Positions 11,091 through 22,100 of a stretch of DNA of 64,000 nucleotides are shown piece after piece. The notes beneath the pieces were generated by a model. That model saw nothing but the letters and a program-made list of their open reading frames with translations, searched no databases and was not told where the DNA came from. The DNA is from 20CM-2-65-7 sp963830455. Lineage in GTDB: Bacteria > Gemmatimonadota > Gemmatimonadetes > Gemmatimonadales > GWC2-71-9. The translations under genes were made by a program, and so were the position numbers. Positions within the stretch are counted from its first letter, which is position 1; each line of letters begins with the position of its first letter. Location: the NCBI GenBank assembly GCA_963830455.1, contig CAWHMT010000006.1:235056-299055 (forward strand). The letters run 5' to 3'.

Positions 11091-12195
11091 TCGATCAGCG
11101 CGCCGATACGCGGACCGACCACCGATGCCCGGACGCCCCCATCCGCGATGGTTCCGACTGCGAGCTGGGCGTGCAGCACGCCGGTCGCCCGATCGGTGAG
11201 GCGGTAGCGCAGATCCGCGCCGCCGCGCACCAGGTACCCGAGCAGCTCCATTTTGTCGGTCGGCCCCGTCAGCTCGTGCCGGAACTCGACCAGCGGCACC
11301 AGGGTCGCCTTGGGACTCAGCGCTTTTTCGAGTCGCGCGCCGAGCGCGAACATGTTGCCGCGCGGCACCGCGATCGTCGCGGGAGCATCGTAGCTGCGGG
11401 CGCGCAGCCGCCGCATGTCCCATCCATAGACCGAGAGATTCGAGCTGCCGAGCGGCAGGCTCACGGCGGCGTACGCCAGCACGCGATCCCCGATCGCGCT
11501 CTGCTCTCCTCCGCCGATGTCGTTGTCGCCCGTGGCGGTGTACACGAGGGCGCCGCGGAAGTACTTGCCTGCGCCGAACGGGCCTTCAAGCCCGAAGCGC
11601 GCGCGAATCTCACCACCCGGTTGTAGGGTGTTACCACTCGTCACCGGGACGTAACTCGCGGCGGCGCGATAGCTCCCACCGACACCGATCGCCCAGTTGG
11701 ATCCCATCGGGAATGCCGAGACAAAACCGGTGGACAACGAGCCGCCGGCGCCGAAGCTGGGGGTCGTGAACGCGAGCAAGTCGGTCGCCGTGGCGCCGAA
11801 CAGCGGAATCGTGGTGTCCGAGACCGTCGCCGCGCCCGAGGGCAGCGTGCCGACGAGATTGAGCAGCAGCCGGCCGGGCAGGACGCTCACGGTCGCGCGC
11901 ACATCGGTGTCGACGAAGCCGGCGTGCTCGATGCGGCCGCCGCCCGGTTGATCCGTCGTCGCGCTCGCGTACGCGGTCGCAACGTCGATCACGAGGCGCT
12001 CGCCTACACGCTGGGAAATGCCGATCGGAATCGTGAATTCGGTGATCCGATTGAAGGCGAGACCCGGGCCGAAGCTGTACGACTCGAAGAACACGCCGGT
12101 CCGAACCACCGTCGGGCCAAGCTGTGCAGCGGCGGCGCTGGGAGCGAGCACGACCGCGACAAGAAGAGCAGAAGCAGCGACCGGCTGGGGCTCAC
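11078..12195 (-). CDS. Outer-membrane beta-barrel protein
   Basis: About 360-370 aa with alternating hydrophobic strands throughout and an N-terminal signal peptide (VVLAPSAAAAQ before the mature LGPTVVRTGVFFESY). The uninterrupted frame starts only at a GTG at 12,151, which would cut the signal short. A GTG at 12,193-12,195 overlapping the preceding stop codon, joined through a one-base indel near 12,157, gives a complete signal peptide, so I give the longer extent. Probable transporter or porin-type barrel; ligand unknown. It sits between the CsgG-like lipoprotein and the giant Ig-like protein on the same strand with tiny overlaps, which suggests one operon for a surface structure. Confidence 0.65.
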
Positions 12196-13554
12196 GGCCG
12201 CTTGAAGATGATTCGGATGACTCCGGAGGCCTGCACGATATTCGTGATGCCCTTGCTCTCGGTGGTCGGATTGTTGGCCACCGACGCGACGCCGGTCTGC
12301 GCGGTCACATCACCGATGGTCTGCGAGACATCGGTCGTCGCTTGCTGCAAGACCCCGAGCGATGCGGGCTCCGCCGGCAGCGTGACTTGCGCGGCTGCCT
12401 CGACGAACGACATGAGGTCTCCCGCCGATGCCTGCACCGCCGGCGACGCTTCCGCCGCCTGCTGCTGCTGCCGTGCCGCGGAGAAGGACGGATCGGCACG
12501 GACCGCGGCATTGAATGCCGCGGCCGCCCCACGATAGTCCCCGCGATCCATCGCTTCGAGTCCCCTCGCTGTACGCGAGGAATGCCGCCAGGTTCTTCGG
12601 CCCCTGCCGCAGGATCTGCTGGCGCTCCGCTTCAGTCACCTGGATACCGAGCTGCGTCGCGATACTGAAGACGAGCTGCTTCTCGAGATCGAGCAGCTGC
12701 TTGAACGTGCCCTCGGCGCGTGCGCCCGCGCGCACCTCGCCATCGCCGCGGACGATCGTCGCCGACATCCGGACCGGCCCATTCTCCGTGATGGCCGCGA
12801 CGCCCTGCACCATCCGCTCGGCGCGCAGCAGCCGGCCCACACGCGCCGCGGTGGCCGGATCCGCGCGGCCCGACGCGCCCAGGTTCAGCTCGTCGAGCAA
12901 CGCGCCGACCTGGACGCGCTCCAGCAGCCGCAGATTGCGAACGTACGCGAGATCGGTGGTGATCAGCTCGGCAAGCCCGCGCGACAGCGGCTGGAGCCCC
13001 GAGTCTCCGGCGATCGTCACGGGCAACACCGCGATCGTGGAGGGCTCCGGCGCCAGGGTCGTCACGGTCGATTCACGCGCCAGCGCCAGCTTGGCCGTTT
13101 GCGTCGCCTGCGCGCGCAATGCGAGATCCGCGAGCGCGTGAACCCCGGCAATACCGCGCGCCTTGGGGTAGCGGCGGGCAAAATCGGCATAGGTCGCGTA
13201 GGCGAGATCGGGGCGGCCGTCCTGCTCCTGACACTTACCGATCACCATGGGCCCCAATACGTCGCCGGGGGCCAGCACCTGCGCCGAGTTGGCGACTACG
13301 ACGGCGGTATCACACCCGCCCGCGGCCAGCAAAGCGGCGGCGAGACGGAAGCGAACTTGAGCGTTTGTAGGTTGCTGTGCTGCTTGGGCTTTGAGGGTGG
13401 GGATTTCCGCGGGGGTGACGGAACTCGGTCGCGGCCCACCCGCACAGGCCGCGACAAAACCGCTCATGGTAAGGAGCATTGCCCAGCGACCAGCCAACGT
13501 CTGGGACTCCCGCCGCGTGAAGGGGGCCTGCGCAAGCACGGGCTTAGCGACCAC
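12192..13554 (-). CDS. CsgG/FlgO-like lipoprotein with TPR region (frameshifted)
   Basis: About 450 aa. The N-terminus holds a signal with lipobox FVAAC (best start the ATG near 13,479, MLLTMSGFVAAC; an upstream start at 13,554 is also open). Residues about 50-150 look like tetratricopeptide repeats (NAQVRFRLAAALLAAGGCD). The centre is a CsgG/FlgO-type domain (STIAVLPVTIAGDSGLQPL, then GLAELITTDLAYVRNLRLL). The frame changes near 12,562: LAAFLAYSEG is followed in another frame by LEAMDRGDYRGAAAAFNAA, a TPR typical of this family, so one base has been inserted. Probably a periplasmic or outer-membrane assembly factor for the neighbouring barrel and Ig-like proteins. Confidence 0.7.
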
Positions 13555-13558
13555 TGAT

Positions 13559-13666
13559 TTACGGCTGTCTGACCGGAGCCGCCATGACGCGCGTCACTCG
13601 GCGCGCCATCCGTTGCGCGGATCGACTAATAAGGAAGGCCAGCGCAGTCGCCGAGGCGGCCACCAT
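13559..13666 (-). CDS. Possible 35-aa membrane peptide
   Basis: A short open frame (GMVAASATALAFLIS, then an Arg-rich tail ending APVRQP) with one possible transmembrane helix, just downstream of the HisKA-like gene. The open frame also continues upstream without a stop into the preceding gene. No homology recognised; it may be chance. Confidence 0.25.
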   Translation of the reverse strand: MVAASATALAFLISRSAQRMARRVTRVMAAPVRQP

Positions 13667-13703
13667 GCCGTGGGAGGCGCAAAACGAGGGCGATGCCGCC
13701 GGC

Positions 13704-13894
13704 TCACTCTGGGCTTTGCAGCGTCTGACGCATCTTGCGCGCCAGGTCCTCGATTTGCTTGAGGCCGGCCAGCGTCTCCTCGTCGAACTTGTCGGGCGCG
13801 AGGAGCAACAGCTGAATCTCGGCGAGGACCGCCGACAAGTTATTGGACAGGTCGTGCCGCAGCTTCGACAGCGACTTCTGATCCCCCCCCCCAT
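13704..13894 (-). CDS. HisKA-like small protein, out of frame across poly-G
   Basis: The segment encodes about 60 residues resembling the dimerisation/phosphoacceptor helices of a histidine kinase (SLSKLRHDLSNNLSAVLAEI), with a candidate phospho-His in LRHDLSNN. No ATPase domain follows. An ATG at 13,892-13,894 overlaps the TGA of the upstream gene as TGATG, ideal for coupling, but the ten-G run right after it puts the start out of frame. A run of 8 or 11 G would give one continuous ORF of 62-63 aa. Either the homopolymer length is wrong or expression is switched by slippage. Function probably regulatory; inferred only. Confidence 0.5.
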
Positions 13895-14208
13895 CAAAGC
13901 AACGAGCGGTACAGGTCCCGCAGGTGATGATCCCGCAGGTCTCGCACCGACTGCCACAAATCCTGCTCCGTGCCGGCGCAGAAGATCTCCGCGCTGGAGC
14001 GCTCCGCCTCCGTTCCCTCCGCACCGAACATTATGCGGCCCCGCCACACACCGTCTTCGGTGCGGCGCAAGGAGAGTCGGATGTCTATGGGTTGTCCGTC
14101 GAAACGAATGGGGGGCAGATCGTGGACGACCGTATCGGTCGCAGCAACCGGGGTGTATCGGGCAGGTTGTGCAGGCATGCCGGTCCAGGGGCTGGTTTGA
14201 AACAACAT
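13894..14208 (-). CDS. Conserved small protein of unknown function
   Basis: 104 aa, MLFQTSPWTGMPAQPARYTP, then a compact alpha/beta sequence (RFDGQPIDIRLSLRRTEDGVW, SAEIFCAGTEQDLWQSVRDL). No known family recognised. Its stop TGA overlaps the possible start of the HisKA-like ORF downstream, so the two are likely translated together. The upstream region (14,209-14,363) is occupied by short repeats. Confidence 0.55.
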   Translation of the reverse strand: MLFQTSPWTGMPAQPARYTPVAATDTVVHDLPPIRFDGQPIDIRLSLRRTEDGVWRGRIMFGAEGTEAERSSAEIFCAGTEQDLWQSVRDLRDHHLRDLYRSLL

Positions 14209-14240
14209 TATAAATGGCTAGGAGTTACGCAATGCCTACG

Positions 14241-14319
14241 GCGGTCAGGAAGCAACTGCGGCGGTCAAGAAGCAACTGCGGCGGTCGGACGGTCGGACCG
14301 TCGGACCGTCGGACCGTCG
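14241..14319. repeat. Short tandem repeats in intergenic region
   Basis: Two near-identical 20-bp units (14,241-14,260 and 14,261-14,280, gcggtcaggaagcaactgcg with one change) are followed by about four copies of a 9-bp unit gtcggaccg up to 14,319. Downstream (about 14,337-14,356) a segment reading ttcttgaccgcc is the reverse complement of part of the 20-bp unit, so the array can fold on itself. It fills most of the 155-bp gap between two minus-strand genes; no gene seen here. Confidence 0.7.
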
Positions 14320-14363
14320 CCGTTGTCGTTTGACCGCCGCCTTTGTTTCTTGACCGCCAGCTG

Positions 14364-15455
14364 CTACGGTGACGGGATAGGCGTGAACGTCAGCACAAAC
14401 AAGAGCACGGAGGCAACCAGGAGCCAGAGGCGCGATTTCGGTAGCGGCCGATAGGCGTCCAAGACGGGCGGGTGCCCAAACTGACCCCGCGACAACAGCA
14501 GGACGATGACCCCCCAGATCAGCCAACTCTTCGAGAAGTATCCCAGCAGGAGGATCACGACCCAAATTGCGCGCGCCACCCAACGCTGGGCCCGCGGTGC
14601 GGCCGCGTACAGGATGTGGCCCCCATCGAGCTGGGCGATGGGAAGCAGATTGAGCATCGTCACGAACATCCCGACCCAGCCCGCGAATGCGGCGGGATGC
14701 AGCAGGACCTCGCCCTGGCCCGTGTGCGTGAACTCCCGCACGAGGCGTGTGATGATGGAATTGCCGAGTGGCCACAACCCCCACCCGGATTGCATCGACA
14801 TGCCGTTCGAGCTCGTGTCGAGAATCTGGCTGTGCGCGAGCCCCCACCAGAGCACCGGAAGCGCGACCACGAATCCGGCGATGGGCCCCGCTGCCCCAAC
14901 GTCGAGAAGCTGGCGCCGGTCGGTGAGGATCGTGCGCAGACGAATGAAAGCGCCGAACGTGCCGATCCCAATTGGCGTCGGCAGGCCCGGAAGAAAGAAG
15001 GGCGGCGAGACGTTCAGGTTGTAGTGCCGCGCGGTGAGATAGTGACCCAGCTCGTGACACAGCAGGATGGCAAGCAGCGGCACCGAGAACGCGAGCCCGC
15101 CGGCCAGCGACCGGAAGAAGCCGAGGTCCCAGGCGGACGGGTTGAAGAGCAGGCTCATCTCCGCTGCCAGATGCCCGCTCATCACGGCCCCGGAGATCGT
15201 AGTTGTGAACAGCGTGACGAGGAACAGGACCGCGTGTGTTGCCCACGCTTCACGGGGCTTGAGCGTAGGCCGCGTCAGGACCAGGTGACGGCCGTCCGCC
15301 TCGCTCGACCAGTAGTAGGAGCCGGGCCATGTGCGCAGGGCGTCTGCCAGCTCCGCGGAGGGTGCGGCATGAAACGGATCTACAAGTGCGTCAATAACTT
15401 CGCGGTCGTGGAGGGGGGTCGTTCTCCACGCCACCAAGAACCTTGTGAGGCTCAC
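14364..15455 (-). CDS. M50-family intramembrane zinc metalloprotease
   Basis: 363 aa, site-2-protease-like. The zinc-binding motif HELGH lies in a hydrophobic helix (LLAILLCHELGHYLTARHYN) and the second catalytic region is the LDGGH motif (NLLPIAQLDGGHILYAA). Several other transmembrane segments are visible. The N-terminal 70 residues are soluble. It is divergent from rho, and the rho promoter overlaps the first codons of this gene. The family cleaves membrane-bound substrates, often anti-sigma factors; the target here is unknown. Confidence 0.85.
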   Translation of the reverse strand: MSLTRFLVAWRTTPLHDREVIDALVDPFHAAPSAELADALRTWPGSYYWSSEADGRHLVLTRPTLKPREAWATHAVLFLVTLFTTTISGAVMSGHLAAEMSLLFNPSAWDLGFFRSLAGGLAFSVPLLAILLCHELGHYLTARHYNLNVSPPFFLPGLPTPIGIGTFGAFIRLRTILTDRRQLLDVGAAGPIAGFVVALPVLWWGLAHSQILDTSSNGMSMQSGWGLWPLGNSIITRLVREFTHTGQGEVLLHPAAFAGWVGMFVTMLNLLPIAQLDGGHILYAAAPRAQRWVARAIWVVILLLGYFSKSWLIWGVIVLLLSRGQFGHPPVLDAYRPLPKSRLWLLVASVLLFVLTFTPIPSP

Positions 15456-15471
15456 GCGGGATTACTATACT
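15443..15471 (+). promoter_or_regulatory. Sigma-70-type promoter upstream of rho
   Basis: TTGTGA, a 17-bp spacer and TATACT, an almost ideal -35/-10 pair, followed by about 105 bp of untranslated leader before the rho GTG. A long leader fits the known autoregulation of rho by early termination in other bacteria. Prediction from sequence only. Confidence 0.6.
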
Positions 15472-15577
15472 TGGGCGTTCGCACACCGCTCATTTCCCAA
15501 GTTTCCATTTCAACCAGGACCAATCCCCCATCCCGGGGTTTCCCCCGCCGTAGCGACCTAACGGAGCTGAAGCACAC

Positions 15578-16833
<1,256 letters not shown>

Positions 16834-16837
<4 letters not shown>

Positions 16838-17277
16838 ACGCAGGGGGCAGGCTTCTGGCTGTGGACTGGGGCGAGCGCCGGATTGGGCTCGCCCTTTCCG
16901 ATGAGACCCAGACCCTCGCCCAGCCGCTCGCCACGCTCACCCGCCGCGCCGGCAAGCGTTTTCCCATGGCGCAGCTACTCCAGCAGATCACCACGCACAA
17001 TGTTGTGGGTGTCATCGTCGGGCTCCCGCTGGACGAATCTGGAGCGGAAGGTGATGCCGCTCACGCCGCGCGAGCCCTTGGTGATGATATCAAGCGTCGC
17101 GTAGGCGGTGGCCTGGAGGTGACCATGTGGGACGAGCGCATGACGACGGCGCGGGTGCTGGCGGCGGTGCGGGAAATGGGTGGCACAACTCGCGGTCGCA
17201 AGGAAGACGTGGACGCGATGGCCGCCGCGTTGCTGCTCCAGCACTACCTCGACACGCAGCGGGGCTCGGCGCTGTGA
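16834..17277 (+). CDS. ruvX: Putative pre-16S rRNA nuclease / Holliday junction resolvase (YqgF)
   Basis: 147 aa with the RNase H-like fold typical of YqgF: first acidic motif LLAVDWGERRIGLALSD, the GVIVGLPLDESG loop, the WDERMTT motif and the final DVDAMAAALLLQHYLD containing the last catalytic Asp. In E. coli YqgF takes part in maturation of 16S rRNA 5' ends; a resolvase role is also proposed. The GTG start overlaps the rho stop as GTGA, so I chose it over internal starts. Confidence 0.92.
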
Positions 17278-17296
17278 CCTACCGTGCGTCGGCGTC

Positions 17297-18322
17297 GTGC
17301 GTCGTGCGTGGTTGCTCGCATGCGTCGTGGTCGCGTGCGGCGGCGACCAGGAGCCCGCGTATCGGTCCGTCGCCGAAAAGACGATGGTGATCATCCCGCG
17401 CGGCACGACCTACTACCAGGCGCTCGATTCCCTCGAATCGCGTGGTGTGATCAAGAATCGCGGTTGGTTCAGCCTCTACGCGCGAATTCGCGGCCTGCCC
17501 TCGAACCTGAAGAGCGGCGTTTACACCTTCGAGAAAGACGCGGGCTGGAGCACGGTCGTCTCCGCGCTGAAAAGCGGTCGCGGCATGGAGGTGCGATTTA
17601 CGGTGCTCGAGGGGATGATGGGGTTCGAGGTCGCCGAACGGGCACGGTCCTGGCTCGGCGTCTCCCCCCAGGCGTTCCGGGCCGCCATGCGTGACACGGC
17701 GCTGGAACGCGAGCTCGGCATCCGCGACACACCCGCCGGCGTCGAAGGGTACATGTATCCCACCACGTACGTCGTCCAGATGCGGATGCCGGCGCGTGAC
17801 CTCGTCAAACTGATGGTTCACGAGTTCATCGCGCGCTGGCAACCCGAGTGGGACGCACGGCTCGGGGAACTCAAGATGACCCGCCACGAGATCGTGACGC
17901 TCGCCTCGATCATCGAAGCCGAGGTGCGCTACGACCCCGATCGTCCATACGTATCGGCGGTGTATCACAACCGCCTCAAGCGCGGGATGGCACTGCAGGC
18001 CGATCCGACCGTGGTCTACGCGCACGGGAGGCGGCTCCGCCGCGTGTGGGAGAAGCACTTGCAGATCAACTCACCGTACAACACGTACCGCAATCAAGGA
18101 CTCCCGCCGGGACCGATCAATCAGCCGAGTGACTCGAGCATTTATTACGCGCTGTACCCGGCGCAGATCGGCTACATCTACTTCGTCGCGCAGCCGGATG
18201 GGAAGCACATTTTTTCGGCGAGCTACGCCGACCACCTCGCGGCAATCAAGAAGGCGAAAGCGCTACGCGCAGCGCCCGCGCGGCAGTCTCCGGCTCCGGC
18301 GCGTTCAGCACCGCGCAGATAA
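17297..18322 (+). CDS. mltG: Endolytic murein transglycosylase MltG
   Basis: 341 aa if started at the GTG at 17,297, which gives a lipoprotein-like signal (RRAWLLACVVVACGG). LysM-like part at about 30-90 (MVIIPRGTTYYQALDSLESRG), then the YceG catalytic domain with the essential Glu in VTLASIIEAEVRYD and the conserved ALQADPTVVYAHG and INSPYNTYRNQGLPPGPI motifs. MltG cleaves nascent glycan strands and so sets their length. Family members elsewhere are usually anchored by a helix, not a lipid. The last 30 codons lie in an 105-bp segment that recurs at 23,994-24,098 and encodes the thiE 3' end on the other strand. Confidence 0.9.
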   Translation: MRRAWLLACVVVACGGDQEPAYRSVAEKTMVIIPRGTTYYQALDSLESRGVIKNRGWFSLYARIRGLPSNLKSGVYTFEKDAGWSTVVSALKSGRGMEVRFTVLEGMMGFEVAERARSWLGVSPQAFRAAMRDTALERELGIRDTPAGVEGYMYPTTYVVQMRMPARDLVKLMVHEFIARWQPEWDARLGELKMTRHEIVTLASIIEAEVRYDPDRPYVSAVYHNRLKRGMALQADPTVVYAHGRRLRRVWEKHLQINSPYNTYRNQGLPPGPINQPSDSSIYYALYPAQIGYIYFVAQPDGKHIFSASYADHLAAIKKAKALRAAPARQSPAPARSAPRR

Positions 18323-18339
18323 TGAGGAGACCCGCCGAC
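18235..18339. repeat. Direct repeat A: mltG 3' end / thiE 3' remnant
   Basis: A 105-bp segment aligned without gaps to 23,994-24,098 (repeat B), 86 of 105 positions identical by eye, with a 34-bp exact core (18,283-18,316). On the plus strand both copies encode the MltG tail (DHLAAI(K/R)K to SPAPARSAPRR-stop). On the minus strand both encode the ThiE end (AVLNAPEPETAARALRVA-stop). The two copies bound the Rhs module. Confidence 0.9.
18246..18339 (-). pseudogene. Diverged thiE 3'-end fragment
   Basis: About 30 codons, reading CAVLNAPEPETAARALRVA then LSPS and a TGA stop at 18,246-18,248, match the last 30 codons of the thiE gene at 24,005 with several substitutions that mostly keep the protein sequence. 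Nothing of thiE precedes it here. It lies antisense to the functional mltG end. Confidence 0.8.
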
Positions 18340-18442
18340 ATCGTAAGATTACGTCTCAACTGGACCAGGAAATAGGGAGCACCGCAGTCAGGCGGGTGCG
18401 GAGAAGACAGTAGACGTCCTTGCGAGCCAATAGCAGCGTTGC

Positions 18443-19111
18443 TCACTTGGTCAAGGGAAAGAGCCTGACGCTGGACGTTTGACTGAACACAATGGTCGCG
18501 CAAGCATTCCGCGCTCGGGCTTCCGAATCGGGCGACGTCGCATGGACCTGAGTCATGATCTGAAAGTCACGGAGCATCACTTCTAGTGCTTTCAGAGTTA
18601 TCAAGACCGATGACCCGGCCCCTCGAAGGAGCAGAAGTGAGTCCTGAGAGCTGCACTGATGTTTCACGCGGACGCTGTCGACGAATTTCTTGCCGTCGAC
18701 CTCACCCGACAGGCGCTGGAACTCGCGTTCCATGGGGTCAACCAGCATTGTCGCGCGTATTTCGATTCCTGCGGCCTTTTTCGCAGCTTCTAACCGAACT
18801 GGCTTAGGCATCGTCGCAAGGGCTTCCAAAACCTGTGCTTCTACCAATGGATTTGCTGAAGGAAGCAGGACGAAGGTAGATACTCTCTCTGCGTCTCCCA
18901 ATGAGGCTCTCAATGAAAGGAGAGCTGCGCGCGCGGCGTCGGATGCCAAGGCATGCTGTTGGCTCATCGATTCGCTACTCCAAAAAAGTGCCGTCGCAAT
19001 ACTCAGTGTGAGGAATGTACTTCTGTGGCTAAGGCTCCTGGTCGAATCTCGCCAAAACAATCGCGAACGGCGACCTCGCCAAAGGCCTAACAGTCTCAGC
19101 AATCGCGACAT
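18443..19111 (-). CDS. Unknown protein, candidate immunity partner of the Rhs protein
   Basis: 222 aa. Arg-rich N-terminus, one transmembrane helix (about residues 33-47, FLTLSIATALFW), then a mostly helical soluble domain (AARAALLSLRASLGDAERV, VDGKKFVDSVRVKHQ). No family recognised. It starts 44 bp after the rhs stop on the same strand and is visibly more AT-rich than the neighbouring housekeeping genes, as is the 3' end of rhs. Position and composition are those of immunity genes of polymorphic toxins, which is the only basis for the suggestion. Confidence 0.5.
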   Translation of the reverse strand: MSRLLRLLGLWRGRRSRLFWRDSTRSLSHRSTFLTLSIATALFWSSESMSQQHALASDAARAALLSLRASLGDAERVSTFVLLPSANPLVEAQVLEALATMPKPVRLEAAKKAAGIEIRATMLVDPMEREFQRLSGEVDGKKFVDSVRVKHQCSSQDSLLLLRGAGSSVLITLKALEVMLRDFQIMTQVHATSPDSEARARNACATIVFSQTSSVRLFPLTK

Positions 19112-19155
19112 GAACTTGTCCGTTTCGTTCGAAGTTTCGTGTCACTGACGCCGAC

Positions 19156-22100
19156 CTACTTACCTACGTGGTGGCCAACGAACCATCCACCACCTTGTGC
19201 GCAATCGATATTTCCGGTTACCCCATAGGTTCTTAGCGTCTTGTATTTCCCAAAGTTGAAAGTTACGTGCATGGTTCCGGTGTAAAGAGCGCTCCAAATC
19301 CAATCGAACTCTGGATCGACAAACTCAAAACGCGCTTGTAGATACAGGACTGCGATTATCGGAGTACCACCGACAGCTTGAGGAGGCAAAGGACCCGCCA
19401 ACCCAGGTACCGGGAGTTTCACGGGAGCCTCTGGACAGCCTTGTAAACCAGGTGGCTCTAGCTTGATCCACGCCCACTCATCCCGGAGCGCACCGTAGGC
19501 TGCGGCAGATGCTCCCAGCCAGCCCCATCCGCTCCACAGCTCCCGCAGCGCTTGGCTCGGCCGCTCAAGGAACCCTTCGATTGTCCCAAGGTCTGAGCCA
19601 CCGATATCTTCGCAGTGAAGGACTTCTGTCCAGCCGCTGCCTTCCGGCCCCTCAACAAACTTCCATAGGCTCCAACACACTAGCCCCGTCGGGTCACTTT
19701 GCGAAATTGGGTTGCTCCCGGCGTACTCATAGGAGTTGATTCCTCCATCCAACCCTACCGGATCCTCACTTAAGAACCGTCCCGTCTTCGGCTCGTACCA
19801 TCGCGCGCGCATGTAATAGACGTCCACCTGCGGCCCCAGCCACAACGCCCCCTTGAACCGTGCCCGATCGGCATTGCTGAACGGCTTGTGGTCGGTGCCG
19901 CCGCGCAGGCTGCCCCAGGCATCGAAATCATAGGTGCGCTTCACGTTTCTTGCGGAATCGGTTAGCGCGATCACGCTCCCGATCCCGTCCTCGTGCGCGA
20001 AGTGCGGCGTCGTACCGGTGATCACCGCATGGGGATTGTCGAGCCCCGGATAGTACGAGTACTCGGCCACCTTCCCGGTCACGGAGTCGATCTCGGCGAG
20101 CAGGTCGTCTCCCTGCCATAGCAAGAAGCGTGGTGCCGCGCCTTTGACATCCTTGCGCACCAGTCGACCGCCGGCGTCGTAATGGAAATCGAGAGTATCA
20201 CCACCGACGACTAGAAGTCGTGCCAGTCGTGACTCGGCGGTCCAAGTGAAAAGAATGGTTTCGGCGCCGCACGTGCGAGACAAGACGTTTCCGTCGCCAA
20301 GCGAATCCGTAACGTAGGTACAGCTGGCGAACTGGCGGATTCGATTGGCGGTCCCGTACACGCCGCTCTGGTCGGTGCGGTTCCCCACGGCGTCATAGCT
20401 GAAGGTCACGCTGCCGCTGGGCACAGTCACCCACGAGCCCATGTACGTGCACTGATTGCCATTCTCGTCAACAATGTTCGGTTCTTCGCAGGGGTTGTTC
20501 GGGCCCTGATCGACGATCACCGAGTCGGCCACTAAGCGGCCCAGTCCGTCGTAATAGAACGCTCGGCCGGAGATGCCATTGCCGTAGACCTGTCGGCTGA
20601 TCCGGCCAGCCGCATCGAAATTGAGGTAGCGGTTTACGGTGCTGTCGTAGGAGGCGGTGGTCGAGACCTGCGCCTCGGCGTGCACGGCGGTGTACGTGCG
20701 CGCGATCGCGTCACCCCCTGGGAGCGCCGTCGAGTTAAGGAGCCCGTCCCGGTTGCTGGCGAGCGCTGTCATCCCACCCCCCGCGAGCCGGATGGTGTTC
20801 ACCGCCCCTGACTGGGCGTCCCAGAAGTATTTCCGTGCAAGGAACGCGACACCGCCGCCGACGACCTCGACGCTGTCGAGCCGTCCCCCGGTTGTGTACC
20901 GGAACCGCTGGGTAAACGTCTGCCCACCCAGCCGCGTGCGGAGAGAATCGAGCCTCCCCGCAGTGCTCACGAACTGCGTGTCGACCGCCCAAGGACTCGT
21001 CGCGCTCATGATGCGATGATTCGCCGAATAGCCCCAGGTCGTGGTGTCGGTGTTCGTTCCCGCCTTGGTCGTGGCGCGATGGCCCGCGTCATACGTGTAG
21101 GTGACCTGTTGCGCGCGGCGATTCTTCCATTGGCGTAGCAGCCCGTCCCGGTCGTACCGCAGCGTATCCGCTCGGTTCGCGGGGTCGGTCCGCGCAATCG
21201 TCCATCCCAGGGCGTTGTAGGCGAACCGATAAACCTGGCCTTTGGGATCGGTGACGCTCCGAAGGAACAGGGAATCGTGGGCGTACACGGTCGGCGCCAT
21301 GCCGGCGATCGAGTCCTTGAGCACCCGATTCAACACGTCATAGGTCGTAAAGTGGGGAGTGACGCCGGGAGCGCTCGTGTTCGTCCGCCGGCCTCGAGTG
21401 TCGTAATTGTACGTTGTCTGACGGGGGCCCGGCAGCGAGTCCCGGCTCCGGTTGCCGTTCGTCGCGAGGTACCAGGTGCGCATCACCAAGTGCCCTTCGG
21501 GATCGGTCACCCGCTCGATGCGTCCCCGCGAATCATAAATGAACCGCGTAACGGCCGTGTCTCCCGCGCTCCACGTGCGCGTGGACTCGACCCGGCCGTT
21601 GGCGCCAATGATGTTCCGCACCGGCGGTACCTGATACCCCCATATACTGTCGGGTTGCGCCCACGCCGCGTAGCGGATGTAGGTCGCCGAATCCCGGCCC
21701 GCCGCGCGGACAAAGGTCGGCAGACCGCTTGCGTTGTAGCCGATCGTATCCTTCACGCCCGTCGGGTACACCACGCGGATCGGCAGGCCGTTGGGGTCGT
21801 AGGTCGTGACCGTGGTGTCGGCCAGCGGATCGATCTGGGAGACGGGTTGCCCCCAGCGACCCACCGTGAACCGCATGACGTGGCCACCGGGATCGGTGAT
21901 CCGGCCGTAGACCGTGTCCGGTCGCACGAGCGCGTAGGGGCTCGAAGCCGTCGTCGTGTACGGGACGCCGATCGTTTGCCACGGAGCGTAGCTCACCACC
22001 GGAGCGACGGTCCCTTCGCCGTAGATCGGGACGGCGGGCGCGGTCACCGTGACAAGCTTGCCCGTCGCTTTCGAGTTGATCGTTTGGTAGCCGAGCGTCG

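Noticed and set aside
14241..14319. Repeats that could suggest a CRISPR array
   Set aside because: Units are directly adjacent with no unique spacers and there are no cas genes; simple tandem repeats.
13924..14454. Plus-strand 176-aa ORF across the repeat region
   Set aside because: It is antisense to a better-supported gene and then runs through short repeats.
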